From Flabesymbios commensalis (Eukaryota; Annelida; Polychaeta; Terebellida; Flabelligeridae): DNA of 64,000 nt. The stretch covers positions 62,001 to 126,000 of the forward strand of contig CAXHKU010001004.1 in NCBI GenBank assembly GCA_964017125.1, given 5' to 3'. Shown here piece after piece: positions 26,572-42,092 of this stretch; the first letter of the stretch is position 1; every line of letters starts with the position of its first letter. The notes below the pieces were generated by a model. The model was given only the letters and a program-made list of their open reading frames with translations, made no database searches and was not told the DNA's origin. Position numbers and translations under genes: made by a program.

Positions 26572-29500
26572 ATGCTACTAATAGCAGTCCATTCTAATAT
26601 GTGTGGCATATTTCAACAACAATTTTCGAAATACAAGGTAACCATGACGACTTTGTGTGACGAAATAGAGGCGGGAATAGCCACTTCATTTAACTGTTTT
26701 ATTCAATGCGACTTTCAAGGAAACCAGGCCGATTTTCATGATATCAATAATTATTCAAAGGGCTCCGAGGGCAACAGTTTTCAATATATTTGCCTAATTC
26801 AAAAACTATATTGTTCAGAACACCTTCAAGCATCATACCAGGCCGAAATAAAATAATCAAAGAAAATTATATCTCTACATATGGTCTCACCACCCTAAAT
26901 AAGCCGAAATCCAGGGAGGTGTATACTAATGATGGAATCATCACACAAAATATTTTTAATGCGGCTGTTCCAACCTCTATTGAAACAAAATAAAATACAA
27001 AGAAGTAATAATTTTGTGAATATTTAATAAGCCCACGTTATCTTCTTTGTCAAGGATATCAGATATAACTGTTTCATGATAACCTCGCAGGGATACAGTG
27101 GGTTAAAATGATGTGTGTCTGTTCTGTGAAAGAGAGCACGGATTATAGCCCAATTTTAACAGTATTGACTTTTTTACACTCTAGGGGGCGTAGCTCAAAA
27201 TCTGTCTGGTAACCATACCCATAGCGGGCCTGTTTTCGAACAAGGACATCTCAAGCTTTATCCTGATATGTCACACTAAATATCTAATAGGGTGAAAAAT
27301 GGTGAAATCGGCCTGCGGAATTGAGGCAGTTTACATGTGTTTCAATGGGACTGGCATTTGGGGTGGTGAGACCATCAGTAGACACAAGGGGTTTGCATGT
27401 TCTGGTCCTTTCTTGACATATTCCAGCTGCTTGATAAAAAATCTGCAGCTTGATATCTATATTTTATTGAGTTTTACTATCGCTGTAACAATCTAAGTGT
27501 AATAGTTTTGATTAGAAAGTATATAATTGGTGAATAAATGTGATAACCATGTCTAGAAAAGACCAGAAGAGGCCGTGTTTTGGTGATATAAGTCATAGAT
27601 GGAATGCCTGGTTGGTAGTTTGATTGTCATATGGGCCCAAATGAAAATAAAAAATAGTGAATTTAAGTATGGATGCTACTAATAGCAGTCCATTCTAATA
27701 TGTGTGGCATATTTCAACAACAATTTTCGAAATACAAGGTAACCATGACGACTTTGTGTGACGAAATAGAGGCGGGAATAGCCACTTCATTTAACTGTTT
27801 TATTCAATGCGACTTTCAAGGAAACCAGGCCGATTTTCATGATATCAATAATTATTCAAAGGGCTCCGAGGGCAACAGTTTTCAATATATTTGCCTAATT
27901 CAAAAACTATATTGTTCAGAACACCTTCAAGCATCATACCAGGCCGAAATAAAATAATCAAAGAAAATTATATCTCTACATATGGTCTCACCACCCTAAA
28001 TAAGCCGAAATCCAGGGAGGTGTATACTAATGATGGAATCATCACACAAAATATTTTTAATGCGGCTGTTCCAACCTCTATTGAAACAAAATAAAATACA
28101 AAGAAGTAATAATTTTGTGAATATTTAATAAGCCCACGTTATCTTCTTTGTCAAGGATATCAGATATAACTGTTTCATGATAACCTCGCAGGGATACAGT
28201 GGGTTAAAATGATGTGTGTCTGTTCTGTGAAAGAGAGCACGGATTATAGCCCAATTTTAACAGTATTGACTTTTTTACACTCTAGGGGGCGTAGCTCAAA
28301 ATCTGTCTGGTAACCATACCCATAGCGGGCCTGTTTTCGAACAAGGACATCTCAAGCTTTATCCTGATATGTCACACTAAATATCTAATAGGGTGAAAAA
28401 TGGTGAAATCGGCCTGCGGAATTGAGGCAGTTTACATGTGTTTCAATGGGACTGGCATTTGGGGTGGTGAGACCATCAGTAGACACAAGGGGTTTGCATG
28501 TTCTGGTCCTTTCTTGACATATTCCAGCTGCTTGATAAAAAATCTGCAGCTTGATATCTATATTTTATTGAGTTTTACTATCGCTGTAACAATCTAAGTG
28601 TAATAGTTTTGATTAGAAAGTATATAATTGGTGAATAAATGTGATAACCATGTCTAGAAAAGACCAGAAGAGGCCGTGTTTTGGTGATATAAGTCATAGA
28701 TGGAATGCCTGGTTGGTAGTTTGATTGTCATATGGGCCCAAATGAAAATAAAAAATAGTGAATTTAAGTATGGATGCTACTAATAGCAGTCCATTCTAAT
28801 ATGTGTGGCATATTTCAACAACAATTTTCGAAATACAAGGTAACCATGACGACTTTGTGTGACAAAATAGAGGCGGGAATAGCCACTTCATTTAACTGTT
28901 TTATTCAATGCGACTTTCAAGGAAACCAGGCCGATTTTCATGATATCAATAATTATTCAAAGGGCTCCGAGGGCAACAGTTTTCAATATATTTGCCTAAT
29001 TCAAAAACTATATTGTTCAGAACACCTTCAAGCATCATACCAGGCCGAAATAAAATAATCAAAGAAAATTATATCTCTACATATGGTCTCACCACCCTAA
29101 ATAAGCCGAAATCCAGGGAGGTGTATACTAATGATGGAATCATCACACAAAATATTTTTAATGCGGCTGTTCCAACCTCTATTGAAACAAAATAAAATAC
29201 AAAGAAGTAATAATTTTGTGAATATTTAATAAGCCCACGTTATCTTCTTTGTCAAGGATATCAGATATAACTGTTTCATGATAACCTCGCAGGGATACAA
29301 TGGGTTAAAATGATGTGTGTCTGTTCTGTGAAAGAGAGCACGGATTATAGCCCAATTTTAACAGTATTGACTTTTTTACACTCTAGGGGGCGTAGCTCAA
29401 AATCTGTCTGGTAACCATACCCATAGCGGGCCTGTTTTCGAACAAGGACATCTCAAGCTTTATCCTGATATGTCACACTAAATATCTAATAGGGTGAAAA

Positions 29501-32500
29501 ATGGTGAAATCGGCCTGCGGAATTGAGGCAGTTTACATGTGTTTCAATGGGACTGGCATTTGGGGTGGTGAGACCATCAGTAGACACAAGGGGTTTGCAT
29601 GTTCTGGTCCTTTCTTGACATATTCCAGCTGCTTGATAAAAAATCTGCAGCTTGATATCTATATTTTATTGAGTTTTACTATCGCTGTAACAATCTAAGT
29701 GTAATAGTTTTGATTAGAAAGTATATAATTGGTGAATAAATGTGATAACCATGTCTAGAAAAGACCAGAAGAGGCCGTGTTTTGGTGATATAAGTCATAG
29801 ATGGAATGCCTGGTTGGTAGTTTGATTGTCATATGGGCCCAAATGAAAATAAAAAATAGTGAATTTAAGTATGGATGCTACTAATAGCAGTCCATTCTAA
29901 TATGTGTGGCATATTTCAACAACAATTTTCGAAATACAAGGTAACCATGACGACTTTGTGTGACGAAATAGAGGCGGGAATAGCCACTTCATTTAACTGT
30001 TTTATTCAATGCGACTTTCAAGGAAACCAGGCCGATTTTCATGATATCAATAATTATTCAAAGGGCTCCGAGGGCAACAGTTTTCAATATATTTGCCTAA
30101 TTCAAAAACTATATTGTTCAGAACACCTTCAAGCATCATACCAGGCCGAAATAAAATAATCAAAGAAAATTATATCTCTACATATGGTCTCACCACCCTA
30201 AATAAGCCGAAATCCAGGGAGGTGTATACTAATGATGGAATCATCACACAAAATATTTTTAATGCGGCTGTTCCAACCTCTATTGAAACAAAATAAAATA
30301 CAAAGAAGTAATAATTTTGTGAATATTTAATAAGCCCACGTTATCTTCTTTGTCAAGGATATCAGATATAACTGTTTCATGATAACCTCGCAGGGATACA
30401 GTGGGTTAAAATGATGTGTGTCTGTTCTGTGAAAGAGAGCACGGATTATAGCCCAATTTTAACAGTATTGACTTTTTTACACTCTAGGGGGCGTAGCTCA
30501 AAATCTGTCTGGTAACCATACCCATAGCGGGCCTGTTTTCGAACAAGGACATCTCAAGCTTTATCCTGATATGTCACACTAAATATCTAATAGGGTGAAA
30601 AATGGTTAAATCGGCCTGCGGAATTGAGGCAGTTTACATGTGTTTCAATGGGACTGGCATTTGGGGTGGTGAGACCATCAGTAGACACAAGGGGTTTGCA
30701 TGTTCTGGTCCTTTCTTGACATATTCCAGCTGCTTGATAAAAAATCTGCAGCTTGATATCTATATTTTATTGAGTTTTACTATCGCTGTAACAATCTAAG
30801 TGTAATAGTTTTGATTAGAAAGTATATAATTGGTGAATAAATGTGATAACCATGTCTAGAAAAGACCAGAAGAGGCCGTGTTTTGGTGATATAAGTCATA
30901 GATGGAATGCCTGGTTGGTAGTTTGATTGTCATATGGGCCCAAATGAAAATAAAAAATAGTGAATTTAAGTATGGATGCTACTAATAGCAGTCCATTCTA
31001 ATATGTGTGGCATATTTCAACAACAATTTTCGAAATACAAGGTAACCATGACGACTTTGTGTGACGAAATAGAGGCGGGAATAGCCACTTCATTTAACTG
31101 TTTTATTCAATGCGACTTTCAAGGAAACCAGGCCGATTTTCATGATATCAATAATTATTCAAAGGGCTCCGAGGGCAACAGTTTTCAATATATTTGCCTA
31201 ATTCAAAAACTATATTGTTCAGAACACCTTCAAGCATCATACCAGGCCGAAATAAAATAATCAAAGAAAATTATATCTCTACATATGGTCTCACCACCCT
31301 AAATAAGCCGAAATCCAGGGAGGTGTATACTAATGATGGAATCATCACACAAAATATTTTTAATGCGGCTGTTCCAACCTCTATTGAAACAAAATAAAAT
31401 ACAAAGAAGTAATAATTTTGTGAATATTTAATAAGCCCACGTTATCTTCTTTGTCAAGGATATCAGATATAACTGTTTCATGATAACCTCGCAGGGATAC
31501 AGTGGGTTAAAATGATGTGTGTCTGTTCTGTGAAAGAGAGCACGGATTATAGCCCAATTTTAACAGTATTGACTTTTTTACACTCTAGGGGGCGTAGCTC
31601 AAAATCTGTCTGGTAACCATACCCATAGCGGGCCTGTTTTCGAACAAGGACATCTCAAGCTTTATCCTGATATGTCACACTAAATATCTAATAGGGTGAA
31701 AAATGGTGAAATCGGCCTGCGGAATTGAGGCAGTTTACATGTGTTTCAATGGGACTGGCATTTGGGGTGGTGAGACCATCAGTAGACACAAGGGGTTTGC
31801 ATGTTCTGGTCCTTTCTTGACATATTCCAGCTGCTTGATAAAAAATCTGCAGCTTGATATCTATATTTTATTGAGTTTTACTATCGCTGTAACAATCTAA
31901 GTGTAATAGTTTTGATTAGAAAGTATATAATTGGTGAATAAATGTGATAACCATGTCTAGAAAAGACCAGAAGAGGCCGTGTTTTGGTGATATAAGTCAT
32001 AGATGGAATGCCTGGTTGGTAGTTTGATTGTCATATGGGCCCAAATGAAAATAAAAAATAGTGAATTTAAGTATGGATGCTACTAATAGCAGTCCATTCT
32101 AATATGTGTGGCATATTTCAACAACAATTTTCGAAATACAAGGTAACCATGACGACTTTGTGTGACGAAATAGAGGCGGGAATAGCCACTTCATTTAACT
32201 GTTTTATTCAATGCGACTTTCAAGGAAACCAGGCCGATTTTCATGATATCAATAATTATTCAAAGGGCTCCGAGGGCAACAGTTTTCAATATATTTGCCT
32301 AATTCAAAAACTATATTGTTCAGAACACCTTCAAGCATCATACCAGGCCGAAATAAAATAATCAAAGAAAATTATATCTCTACATATGGTCTCACCACCC
32401 TAAATAAGCCGAAATCCAGGGAGGTGTATACTAATGATGGAATCATGACACAAAATATTTTTAATGCGGCTGTTCCAACCTCTATTGAAACAAAATAAAA

Positions 32501-33177
32501 TACAAAGAAGTAATAATTTTGTGAATATTTAATAAGCCCACGTTATCTTCTTTGTCAAGGATATCAGATATAACTGTTTCATGATAACCTCGCAGGGATA
32601 CAGTGGGTTAAAATGATGTGTGTCTGTTCTGTGAAAGAGAGCACGGATTATAGCCCAATTTTAACAGTATTGACTTTTTTACACTCTAGGGGGCGTAGCT
32701 CAAAATCTGTCTGGTAACCATACCCATAGCGGGCCTGTTTTCGAACAAGGACATCTCAAGCTTTATCCTGATATGTCACACTAAATATCTAATAGGGTGA
32801 AAAATGGTGAAATCGGCCTGCGGAATTGAGGCAGTTTACATGTGTTTCAATGGGACTGGCATTTGGGGTGGTGAGACCATCAGTAGACACAAGGGGTTTG
32901 CATGTTCTGGTCCTTTCTTGACATATTCCAGCTGCTTGATAAAAAATCTGCAGCTTGATATCTATATTTTATTGAGTTTTACTATCGCTGTAACAATCTA
33001 AGTGTAATAGTTTTGATTAGAAAGTATATAATTGGTGAATAAATGTGATAACCATGTCTAGAAAAGACCAGAAGAGGCCGTGTTTTGGTGATATAAGTCA
33101 TAGATGGAATGCCTGGTTGGTAGTTTGATTGTCATATGGGCCCAAATGAAAATAAAAAATAGTGAATTTAAGTATGG
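26572..33177 (+). repeat. Run of six 1101-bp monomers
   Basis: Monomers start at 26572, 27673, 28774, 29875, 30976 and 32077. Private variants are A at 28864 (Glu to Lys in the 94-codon ORF), A at 29300, T at 30607 and G at 32447. No shared marker reveals a higher-order unit here. Confidence 0.95.
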
Positions 33178-33781
33178 ATGCTACTAATAGCAGTCCATTC
33201 TAATATGTGTGGCATATTTCAACAACAATTTTCGAAATACAAGGTAACCATGACGACTTTGTGTGACGAAATAGAGGCGGGAATAGCCACTTCATTTAAC
33301 TGTTTTATTCAATGCGACTTTCAAGGAAACCAGGCCGATTTTCATGATATCAATAATTATTCAAAGGGCTCCGAGGGCAACAGTTTTCAATATATTTGCC
33401 TAATTCAAAAACTATATTGTTCAGAACACCTTCAAGCATCATACCAGGCCGAAATAAAATAATCAAAGAAAATTATATCTCTATCAGTAGACACAAGGGG
33501 TTTGCATGTTCTGGTCCTTTCTTGACATATTCCAGCTGCTTGATAAAAAATCTGCAGCTTGATATCTATATTTTATTGAGTTTTACTATCGCTGTAACAA
33601 TCTAAGTGTAATAGTTTTGATTAGAAAGTATATAATTGGTGAATAAATGTGATAACCATGTCTAGAAAAGACCAGAAGAGGCCGTGTTTTGGTGATATAA
33701 GTCATAGATGGAATGCCTGGTTGGTAGTTTGATTGTCATATGGGCCCAAATGAAAATAAAAAATAGTGAATTTAAGTATGG
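33178..33781 (+). repeat. 604-bp short monomer
   Basis: It has the same CTCTATCAG junction as the copy at 25968, with a 497-bp loss relative to the long form. Confidence 0.96.
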
Positions 33782-36700
33782 ATGCTACTAATAGCAGTCC
33801 ATTCTAATATGTGTGGCATATTTCAACAACAATTTTCGAAATACAAGGTAACCATGACGACTTTGTGTGACGAAATAGAGGCGGGAATAGCCACTTCATT
33901 TAACTGTTTTATTCAATGCGACTTTCAAGGAAACCAGGCCGATTTTCATGATATCAATAATTATTCAAAGGGCTCCGAGGGCAACAGTTTTCAATATATT
34001 TGCCTAATTCAAAAACTATATTGTTCAGAACACCTTCAAGCATCATACCAGGCCGAAATAAAATAATCAAAGAAAATTATATCTCTACATATGGTCTCAC
34101 CACCCTAAATAAGCCGAAATCCAGGGAGGTGTATACTAATGATGGAATCATCACACAAAATATTTTTAATGCGGCTGTTCCAACCTCTATTGAAACAAAA
34201 TAAAATACAAAGAAGTAATAATTTTGTGAATATTTAATAAGCCCACGTTATCTTCTTTGTCAAGGATATCAGATATAACTGTTTCATGATAACCTCGCAG
34301 GGATACAGTGGGTTAAAATGATGTGTGTCTGTTCTGTGAAAGAGAGCACGGATTATAGCCCAATTTTAACAGTATTGACTTTTTTACACTCTAGGGGGCG
34401 TAGCTCAAAATCTGTCTGGTAACCATACCCATAGCGGGCCTGTTTTCGAACAAGGACATCTCAAGCTTTATCCTGATATGTCACACTAAATATCTAATAG
34501 GGTGAAAAATGGTGAAATCGGCCTGCGGAATTGAGGCAGTTTACATGTGTTTCAATGGGACTGGCATTTGGGGTGGTGAGACCATCAGTAGACACAAGGG
34601 GTTTGCATGTTCTGGTCCTTTCTTGACATATTCCAGCTGCTTGATAAAAAATCTGCAGCTTGATATCTATATTTTATTGAGTTTTACTATCGCTGTAACA
34701 ATCTAAGTGTAATAGTTTTGATTAGAAAGTATATAATTGGTGAATAAATGTGATAACCATGTCTAGAAAAGACCAGAAGAGGCCGTGTTTTGGTGATATA
34801 AGTCATAGATGGAATGCCTGGTTGGTAGTTTGATTGTCATATGGGCCCAAATGAAAATAAAAAATAGTGAATTTAAGTATGGATGCTACTAATAGCAGTC
34901 CATTCTAATATGTGTGGCATATTTCAACAACAATTTTCGAAATACAAGGTAACCATGACGACTTTGTGTGACGAAATAGAGGCGGGAATAGCCACTTCAT
35001 TTAACTGTTTTATTCAATGCGACTTTCAAGGAAACCAGGCCGATTTTCATGATATCAATAATTATTCAAAGGGCTCCGAGGGCAACAGTTTTCAATATAT
35101 TTGCCTAATTCAAAAACTATATTGTTCAGAACACCTTCAAGCATCATACCAGCCCGAAATAAAATAATCAAAGAAAATTATATCTCTACATATGGTCTCA
35201 CCACCCTAAATAAGCCGAAATCCAGGGAGGTGTATACTAATGATGGAATCATCACACAAAATATTTTTAATGCGGCTGTTCCAACCTCTATTGAAACAAA
35301 ATAAAATACAAAGAAGTAATAATTTTGTGAATATTTAATAAGCCCACGTTATCTTCTTTGTCAAGGATATCAGATATAACTGTTTCATGATAACCTCGCA
35401 GGGATACAGTGGGTTAAAATGATGTGTGTCTGTTCTGTGAAAGAGAGCACGGATTATAGCCCAATTTTAACAGTATTGACTTTTTTACACTCTAGGGGGC
35501 GTAGCTCAAAATCTGTCTGGTAACCATACCCATAGCGGGCCTGTTTTCGAACAAGGACATCTCAAGCTTTATCCTGATATGTCACACTAAATATCTAATA
35601 GGGTGAAAAATGGTGAAATCGGCCTGCGGAATTGAGGCAGTTTACATGTGTTTCAATGGGACTGGCATTTGGGGTGGTGAGACCATCAGTAGACACAAGG
35701 GGTTTGCATGTTCTGGTCCTTTCTTGACATATTCCAGCTGCTTGATAAAAAATCTGCAGCTTGATATCTATATTTTATTGAGTTTTACTATCGCTGTAAC
35801 AATCTAAGTGTAATAGTTTTGATTAGAAAGTATATAATTGGTGAATAAATGTGATAACCATGTCTAGAAAAGACCAGAAGAGGCCGTGTTTTGGTGATAT
35901 ATGTCATAGATGGAATGCCTGGTTGGTAGTTTGATTGTCATATGGGCCCAAATGAAAATAAAAAATAGTGAATTTAAGTATGGATGCTACTAATAGCAGT
36001 CCATTCTAATATGTGTGGCATATTTCAACAACAATTTTCGAAATACAAGGTAACCATGACGACTTTGTGTGACGAAATAGAGGCGGGAATAGCCACTTCA
36101 TTTAACTGTTTTATTCAATGCGACTTTCAAGGAAACCAGGCCGATTTTCATGATATCAATAATTATTCAAAGGGCTCCGAGGGCAACAGTTTTCAATATA
36201 TTTGCCTAATTCAAAAACTATATTGTTCAGAACACCTTCAAGCATCATACCAGGCCGAAATAAAATAATCAAAGAAAATTATATCTCTACATATGGTCTC
36301 ACCACCCTAAATAAGCCGAAATCCAGGGAGGTGTATACTAATGATGGAATCATCACACAAAATATTTTTAATGCGGCTGTTCCAACCTCTATTGAAACAA
36401 AATAAAATACAAAGAAGTAATAATTTTGTGAATATTTAATAAGCCCACGTTATCTTCTTTGTCAAGGATATCAGATATAACTGTTTCATGATAACCTCGC
36501 AGGGATACAGTGGGTTAAAATGATGTGTGTCTGTTCTGTGAAAGAGAGCACGGATTATAGCCCAATTTTAACAGTATTGACTTTTTTACACTCTAGGGGG
36601 CGTAGCTCAAAATCTGTCTGGTAACCATACCCATAGCGGGCCTGTTTTCGAACAAGGACATCTCAAGCTTTATCCTGATATGTCACACTAAATATCTAAT

Positions 36701-39286
36701 AGGGTGAAAAATGGTGAAATCGGCCTGCGGAATTGAGGCAGTTTACATGTGTTTCAATGGGACTGGCATTTGGGGTGGTGAGACCATCAGTAGACACAAG
36801 GGGTTTGCATGTTCTGGTCCTTTCTTGACATATTCCAGCTGCTTGATAAAAAATCTGCAGCTTGATATCTATATTTTATTGAGTTTTACTATCGCTGTAA
36901 CAATCTAAGTGTAATAGTTTTGATTAGAAAGTATATAATTGGTGAATAAATGTGATAACCATGTCTAGAAAAGACCAGAAGAGGCCGTGTTTTGGTGATA
37001 TAAGTCATAGATGGAATGCCTGGTTGGTAGTTTGATTGTCATATGGGCCCAAATGAAAATAAAAAATAGTGAATTTAAGTATGGATGCTACTAATAGCAG
37101 TCCATTCTAATATGTGTGGCATATTTCAACAACAATTTTCGAAATACAAGGTAACCATGACGACTTTGTGTGACGAAATAGAGGCGGGAATAGCCACTTC
37201 ATTTAACTGTTTTATTCAATGCGACTTTCAAGGAAACCAGGCCGATTTTCATGATATCAATAATTATTCAAAGGGCTCCGAGGGCAACAGTTTTCAATAT
37301 ATTTGCCTAATTCAAAAACTATATTGTTCAGAACACCTTCAAGCATCATACCAGGCCGAAATAAAATAATCAAAGAAAATTATATCTCTACATATGGTCT
37401 CACCACCCTAAATAAGCCGAAATCCAGGGAGGTGTATACTAATGATGGAATCATCACACAAAATATTTTTAATGCGGCTGTTCCAACCTCTATTGAAACA
37501 AAATAAAATACAAAGAAGTAATAATTTTGTGAATATTTAATAAGCCCACGTTATCTTCTTTGTCAAGGATATCAGATATAACTGTTTCATGATAACCTCG
37601 CAGGGATACAGTGGGTTAAAATGATGTGTGTCTGTTCTGTGAAAGAGAGCACGGATTATAGCCCAATTTTAACAGTATTGACTTTTTTACACTCTAGGGG
37701 GCGTAGCTCAAAATCTGTCTGGTAACCATACCCATAGCGGGCCTGTTTTCGAACAAGGACATCTCAAGCTTTATCCTGATATGTCACACTAAATATCTAA
37801 TAGGGTGAAAAATGGTGAAATCGGCCTGCGGAATTGAGGCAGTTTACATGTGTTTCAATGGGACTGGCATTTGGGGTGGTGAGACCATCAGTAGACACAA
37901 GGGGTTTGCATGTTCTGGTCCTTTCTTGACATATTCCAGCTGCTTGATAAAAAATCTGCAGCTTGATATCTATATTTTATTGAGTTTTACTATCGCTGTA
38001 ACAATCTAAGTGTAATAGTTTTGATTAGAAAGTATATAATTGGTGAATAAATGTGATAACCATGTCTAGAAAAGACCAGAAGAGGCCGTGTTTTGGTGAT
38101 ATAAGTCATAGATGGAATGCCTGGTTGGTAGTTTGATTGTCATATGGGCCCAAATGAAAATAAAAAATAGTGAATTTAAGTATGGATGCTACTAATAGCA
38201 GTCCATTCTAATATGTGTGGCATATTTCAACAACAATTTTCGAAATACAAGGTAACCATGACGACTTTGTGTGACGAAATAGAGGCGGGAATAGCCACTT
38301 CATTTAACTGTTTTATTCAATGCGACTTTCAAGGAAACCAGGCCGATTTTCATGATATCAATAATTATTCAAAGGGCTCCGAGGGCAACAGTTTTCAATA
38401 TATTTGCCTAATTCAAAAACTATATTGTTCAGAACACCTTCAAGCATCATACCAGGCCGAAATAAAATAATCAAAGAAAATTATATCTCTACATATGGTC
38501 TCACCACCCTAAATAAGCCGAAATCCAGGGAGGTGTATACTAATGATGGAATCATCACACAAAATATTTTTAATGCGGCTGTTCCAACCTCTATTGAAAC
38601 AAAATAAAATACAAAGAAGTAATAATTTTGTGAATATTTAATAAGCCCATGTTATCTTCTTTGTCAAGGATATCAGATATAACTGTTTCATGATAACCTC
38701 GCAGGGATACAGTGGGTTAAAATGATGTGTGTCTGTTCTGTGAAAGAGAGCACGGATTATAGCCAAATTTTAACAGTATTGACTTTTTTACACTCTAGGG
38801 GGCGTAGCTCAAAATCTGTCTGGTAACCATACCCATAGCGGGCCTGTTTTCGAACAAGGACATCTCAAGCTTTATCCTGATATGTCACACTAAATATCTA
38901 ATAGGGTGAAAAATGGTGAAATCGGCCTGCGGAATTGAGGCAGTTTACATGTGTTTCAATGGGACTGGCATTTGGGGTGGTGAGACCATCAGTAGACACA
39001 AGGGGTTTGCATGTTCTGGTCCTTTCTTGACATATTCCAGCTGCTTGATAAAAAATCTGCAGCTTGATATCTATATTTTATTGAGTTTTACTATCGCTGT
39101 AACAATCTAAGTGTAATAGTTTTGATTAGAAAGTATATAATTGGTGAATAAATGTGATAACCATGTCTAGAAAAGACCAGAAGAGGCCGTGTTTTGGTGA
39201 TATAAGTCATAGATGGAATGCCTGGTTGGTAGTTTGATTGTCATATGGGCCCAAATGCAAATAAAAAATAGTGAATTTAAGTATGG
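33782..39286 (+). repeat. Run of five 1101-bp monomers
   Basis: Monomers start at 33782, 34883, 35984, 37085 and 38186. Private variants are C at 35153 (Ala to Pro in the 94-codon ORF) and T at 35902. The monomer at 38186 has three (T at 38650, A at 38765, C at 39258), among the most divergent copies in the window. Confidence 0.95.
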
Positions 39287-39890
39287 ATGCTACTAATAGC
39301 AGTCCATTCTAATATGTGTGGCATATTTCAACAACAATTTTCGAAATACAAGGTAACCATGACGACTTTGTGTGACGAAATAGAGGCGGGAATAGCCACT
39401 TCATTTAACTGTTTTATTCAATGCGACTTTCAAGGAAACCAGGCCGATTTTCATGATATCAATAATTATTCAAAGGGCTCCGAGGGCAACAGTTTTCAAT
39501 ATATTTGCCTAATTCAAAAACTATATTGTTCAGAACACCTTCAAGCATCATACCAGGCCGAAATAAAATAATCAAAGAAAATTATATCTCTATCAGTAGA
39601 CACAAGGGGTTTGCATGTTCTGGTCCTTTCTTGACATATTCCAGCTGCTTGATAAAAAATCTGCAGCTTGATATCTATATTTTATTGAGTTTTACTATCG
39701 CTGTAACAATCTAAGTGTAATAGTTTTGATTAGAAAGTATATAATTGGTGAATAAATGTGATAACCATGTCTAGAAAAGACCAGAAGAGGCCGTGTTTTG
39801 GTGATATAAGTCATAGATGGAATGCCTGGTTGGTAGTTTGATTGTCATATGGGCCCAAATGAAAATAAAAAATAGTGAATTTAAGTATGG
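39287..39890 (+). repeat. 604-bp short monomer
   Basis: CTCTATCAG junction, identical to the other 604 forms. Confidence 0.96.
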
Positions 39891-42092
39891 ATGCTACTAA
39901 TAGCAGTCCATTCTAATATGTGTGGCATATTTCAACAACAATTTTCGAAATACAAGGTAACCATGACGACTTTGTGTGACGAAATAGAGGCGGGAATAGC
40001 CACTTCATTTAACTGTTTTATTCAATGCGACTTTCAAGGAAACCAGGCCGATTTTCATGATATCAATAATTATTCAAAGGGCTCCGAGGGCAACAGTTTT
40101 CAATATATTTGCCTAATTCAAAAACTATATTGTTCAGAACACCTTCAAGCATCATACCAGGCCGAAATAAAATAATCAAAGAAAATTATATCTCTACATA
40201 TGGTCTCACCACCCTAAATAAGCCGAAATCCAGGGAGGTGTATACTAATGATGGAATCATCACACAAAATATTTTTAATGCGGCTGTTCCAACCTCTATT
40301 GAAACAAAATAAAATACAAAGAAGTAATAATTTTGTGAATATTTAATAAGCCCACGTTATCTTCTTTGTCAAGGATATCAGATATAACTGTTTCATGATA
40401 ACCTCGCAGGGATACAGTGGGTTAAAATGATGTGTGTCTGTTCTGTGAAAGAGAGCACGGATTATAGCCCAATTTTAACAGTATTGACTTTTTTACACTC
40501 TAGGGGGCGTAGCTCAAAATCTGTCTGGTAACCATACCCATAGCGGGCCTGTTTTCGAACAAGGACATCTCAAGCTTTATCCTGATATGTCACACTAAAT
40601 ATCTAATAGGGTGAAAAATGGTGAAATCGGCCTGCGGAATTGAGGCAGTTTACATGTGTTTCAATGGGACTGGCATTTGGGGTGGTGAGACCATCAGTAG
40701 ACACAAGGGGTTTGCATGTTCTGGTCCTTTCTTGACATATTCCAGCTGCTTGATAAAAAATCTGCAGCTTGATATCTATATTTTATTGAGTTTTACTATC
40801 GCTGTAACAATCTAAGTGTAATAGTTTTGATTAGAAAGTATATAATTGGTGAATAAATGTGATAACCATGTCTAGAAAAGACCAGAAGAGGCCGTGTTTT
40901 GGTGATATAAGTCATAGATGGAATGCCTGGTTGGTAGTTTGATTGTCATATGGGCCCAAATGAAAATAAAAAATAGTGAATTTAAGTATGGATGCTACTA
41001 ATAGCAGTCCATTCTAATATGTGTGGCATATTTCAACAACAATTTTCGAAATACAAGGTAACCATGACGACTTTGTGTGACGAAATAGAGGCGGGAATAG
41101 CCACTTCATTTAACTGTTTTATTCAATGCGACTTTCAAGGAAACCAGGCCGATTTTCATGATATCAATAATTATTCAAAGGGCTCCGAGGGCAACAGTTT
41201 TCAATATATTTGCCTAATTCAAAAACTATATTGTTCAGAACACCTTCAAGCATCATACCAGGCCGAAATAAAATAATCAAAGAAAATTATATCTCTACAT
41301 ATGGTCTCACCACCCTAAATAAGCCGAAATCCAGGGAGGTGTATACTAATGATGGAATCATCACACAAAATATTTTTAATGCGGCTGTTCCAACCTCTAT
41401 TGAAACAAAATAAAATACAAAGAAGTAATAATTTTGTGAATATTTAATAAGCCCACGTTATCTTCTTTGTCAAGGATATCAGATATAACTGTTTCATGAT
41501 AACCTCGCAGGGATACAGTGGGTTAAAATGATGTGTGTCTGTTCTGTGAAAGAGAGCACGGATTATAGCCCAATTTTAACAGTATTGACTTTTTTACACT
41601 CTAGGGGGCGTAGCTCAAAATCTGTCTGGTAACCATACCCATAGCGGGCCTGTTTTCGAACAAGGACATCTCAAGCTTTATCCTGATATGTCACACTAAA
41701 TATCTAATAGGGTGAAAAATGGTGAAATCGGCCTGCGGAATTGAGGCAGTTTACATGTGTTTCAATGGGACTGGCATTTGGGGTGGTGAGACCATCAGTA
41801 GACACAAGGGGTTTGCATGTTCTGGTCCTTTCTTGACATATTCCAGCTGCTTGATAAAAAATCTGCAGCTTGATATCTATATTTTATTGAGTTTTACTAT
41901 AGCTGTAACAATCTAAGTGTAATAGTTTTGATTAGAAAGTATATAATTGGTGAATAAATGTGATAACCATGTCTAGAAAAGACCAGAAGAGGCCGTGTTT
42001 TGGTGATATAAGTCATAGATGGAATGCCTGGTTGGTAGTTTGATTGTCATATGGGCCCAAATGAAAATAAAAAATAGTGAATTTAAGTATGG
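39891..42092 (+). repeat. Run of two 1101-bp monomers
   Basis: Monomers start at 39891 and 40992. The second has A at 41901 where nearly all others have C. Confidence 0.95.
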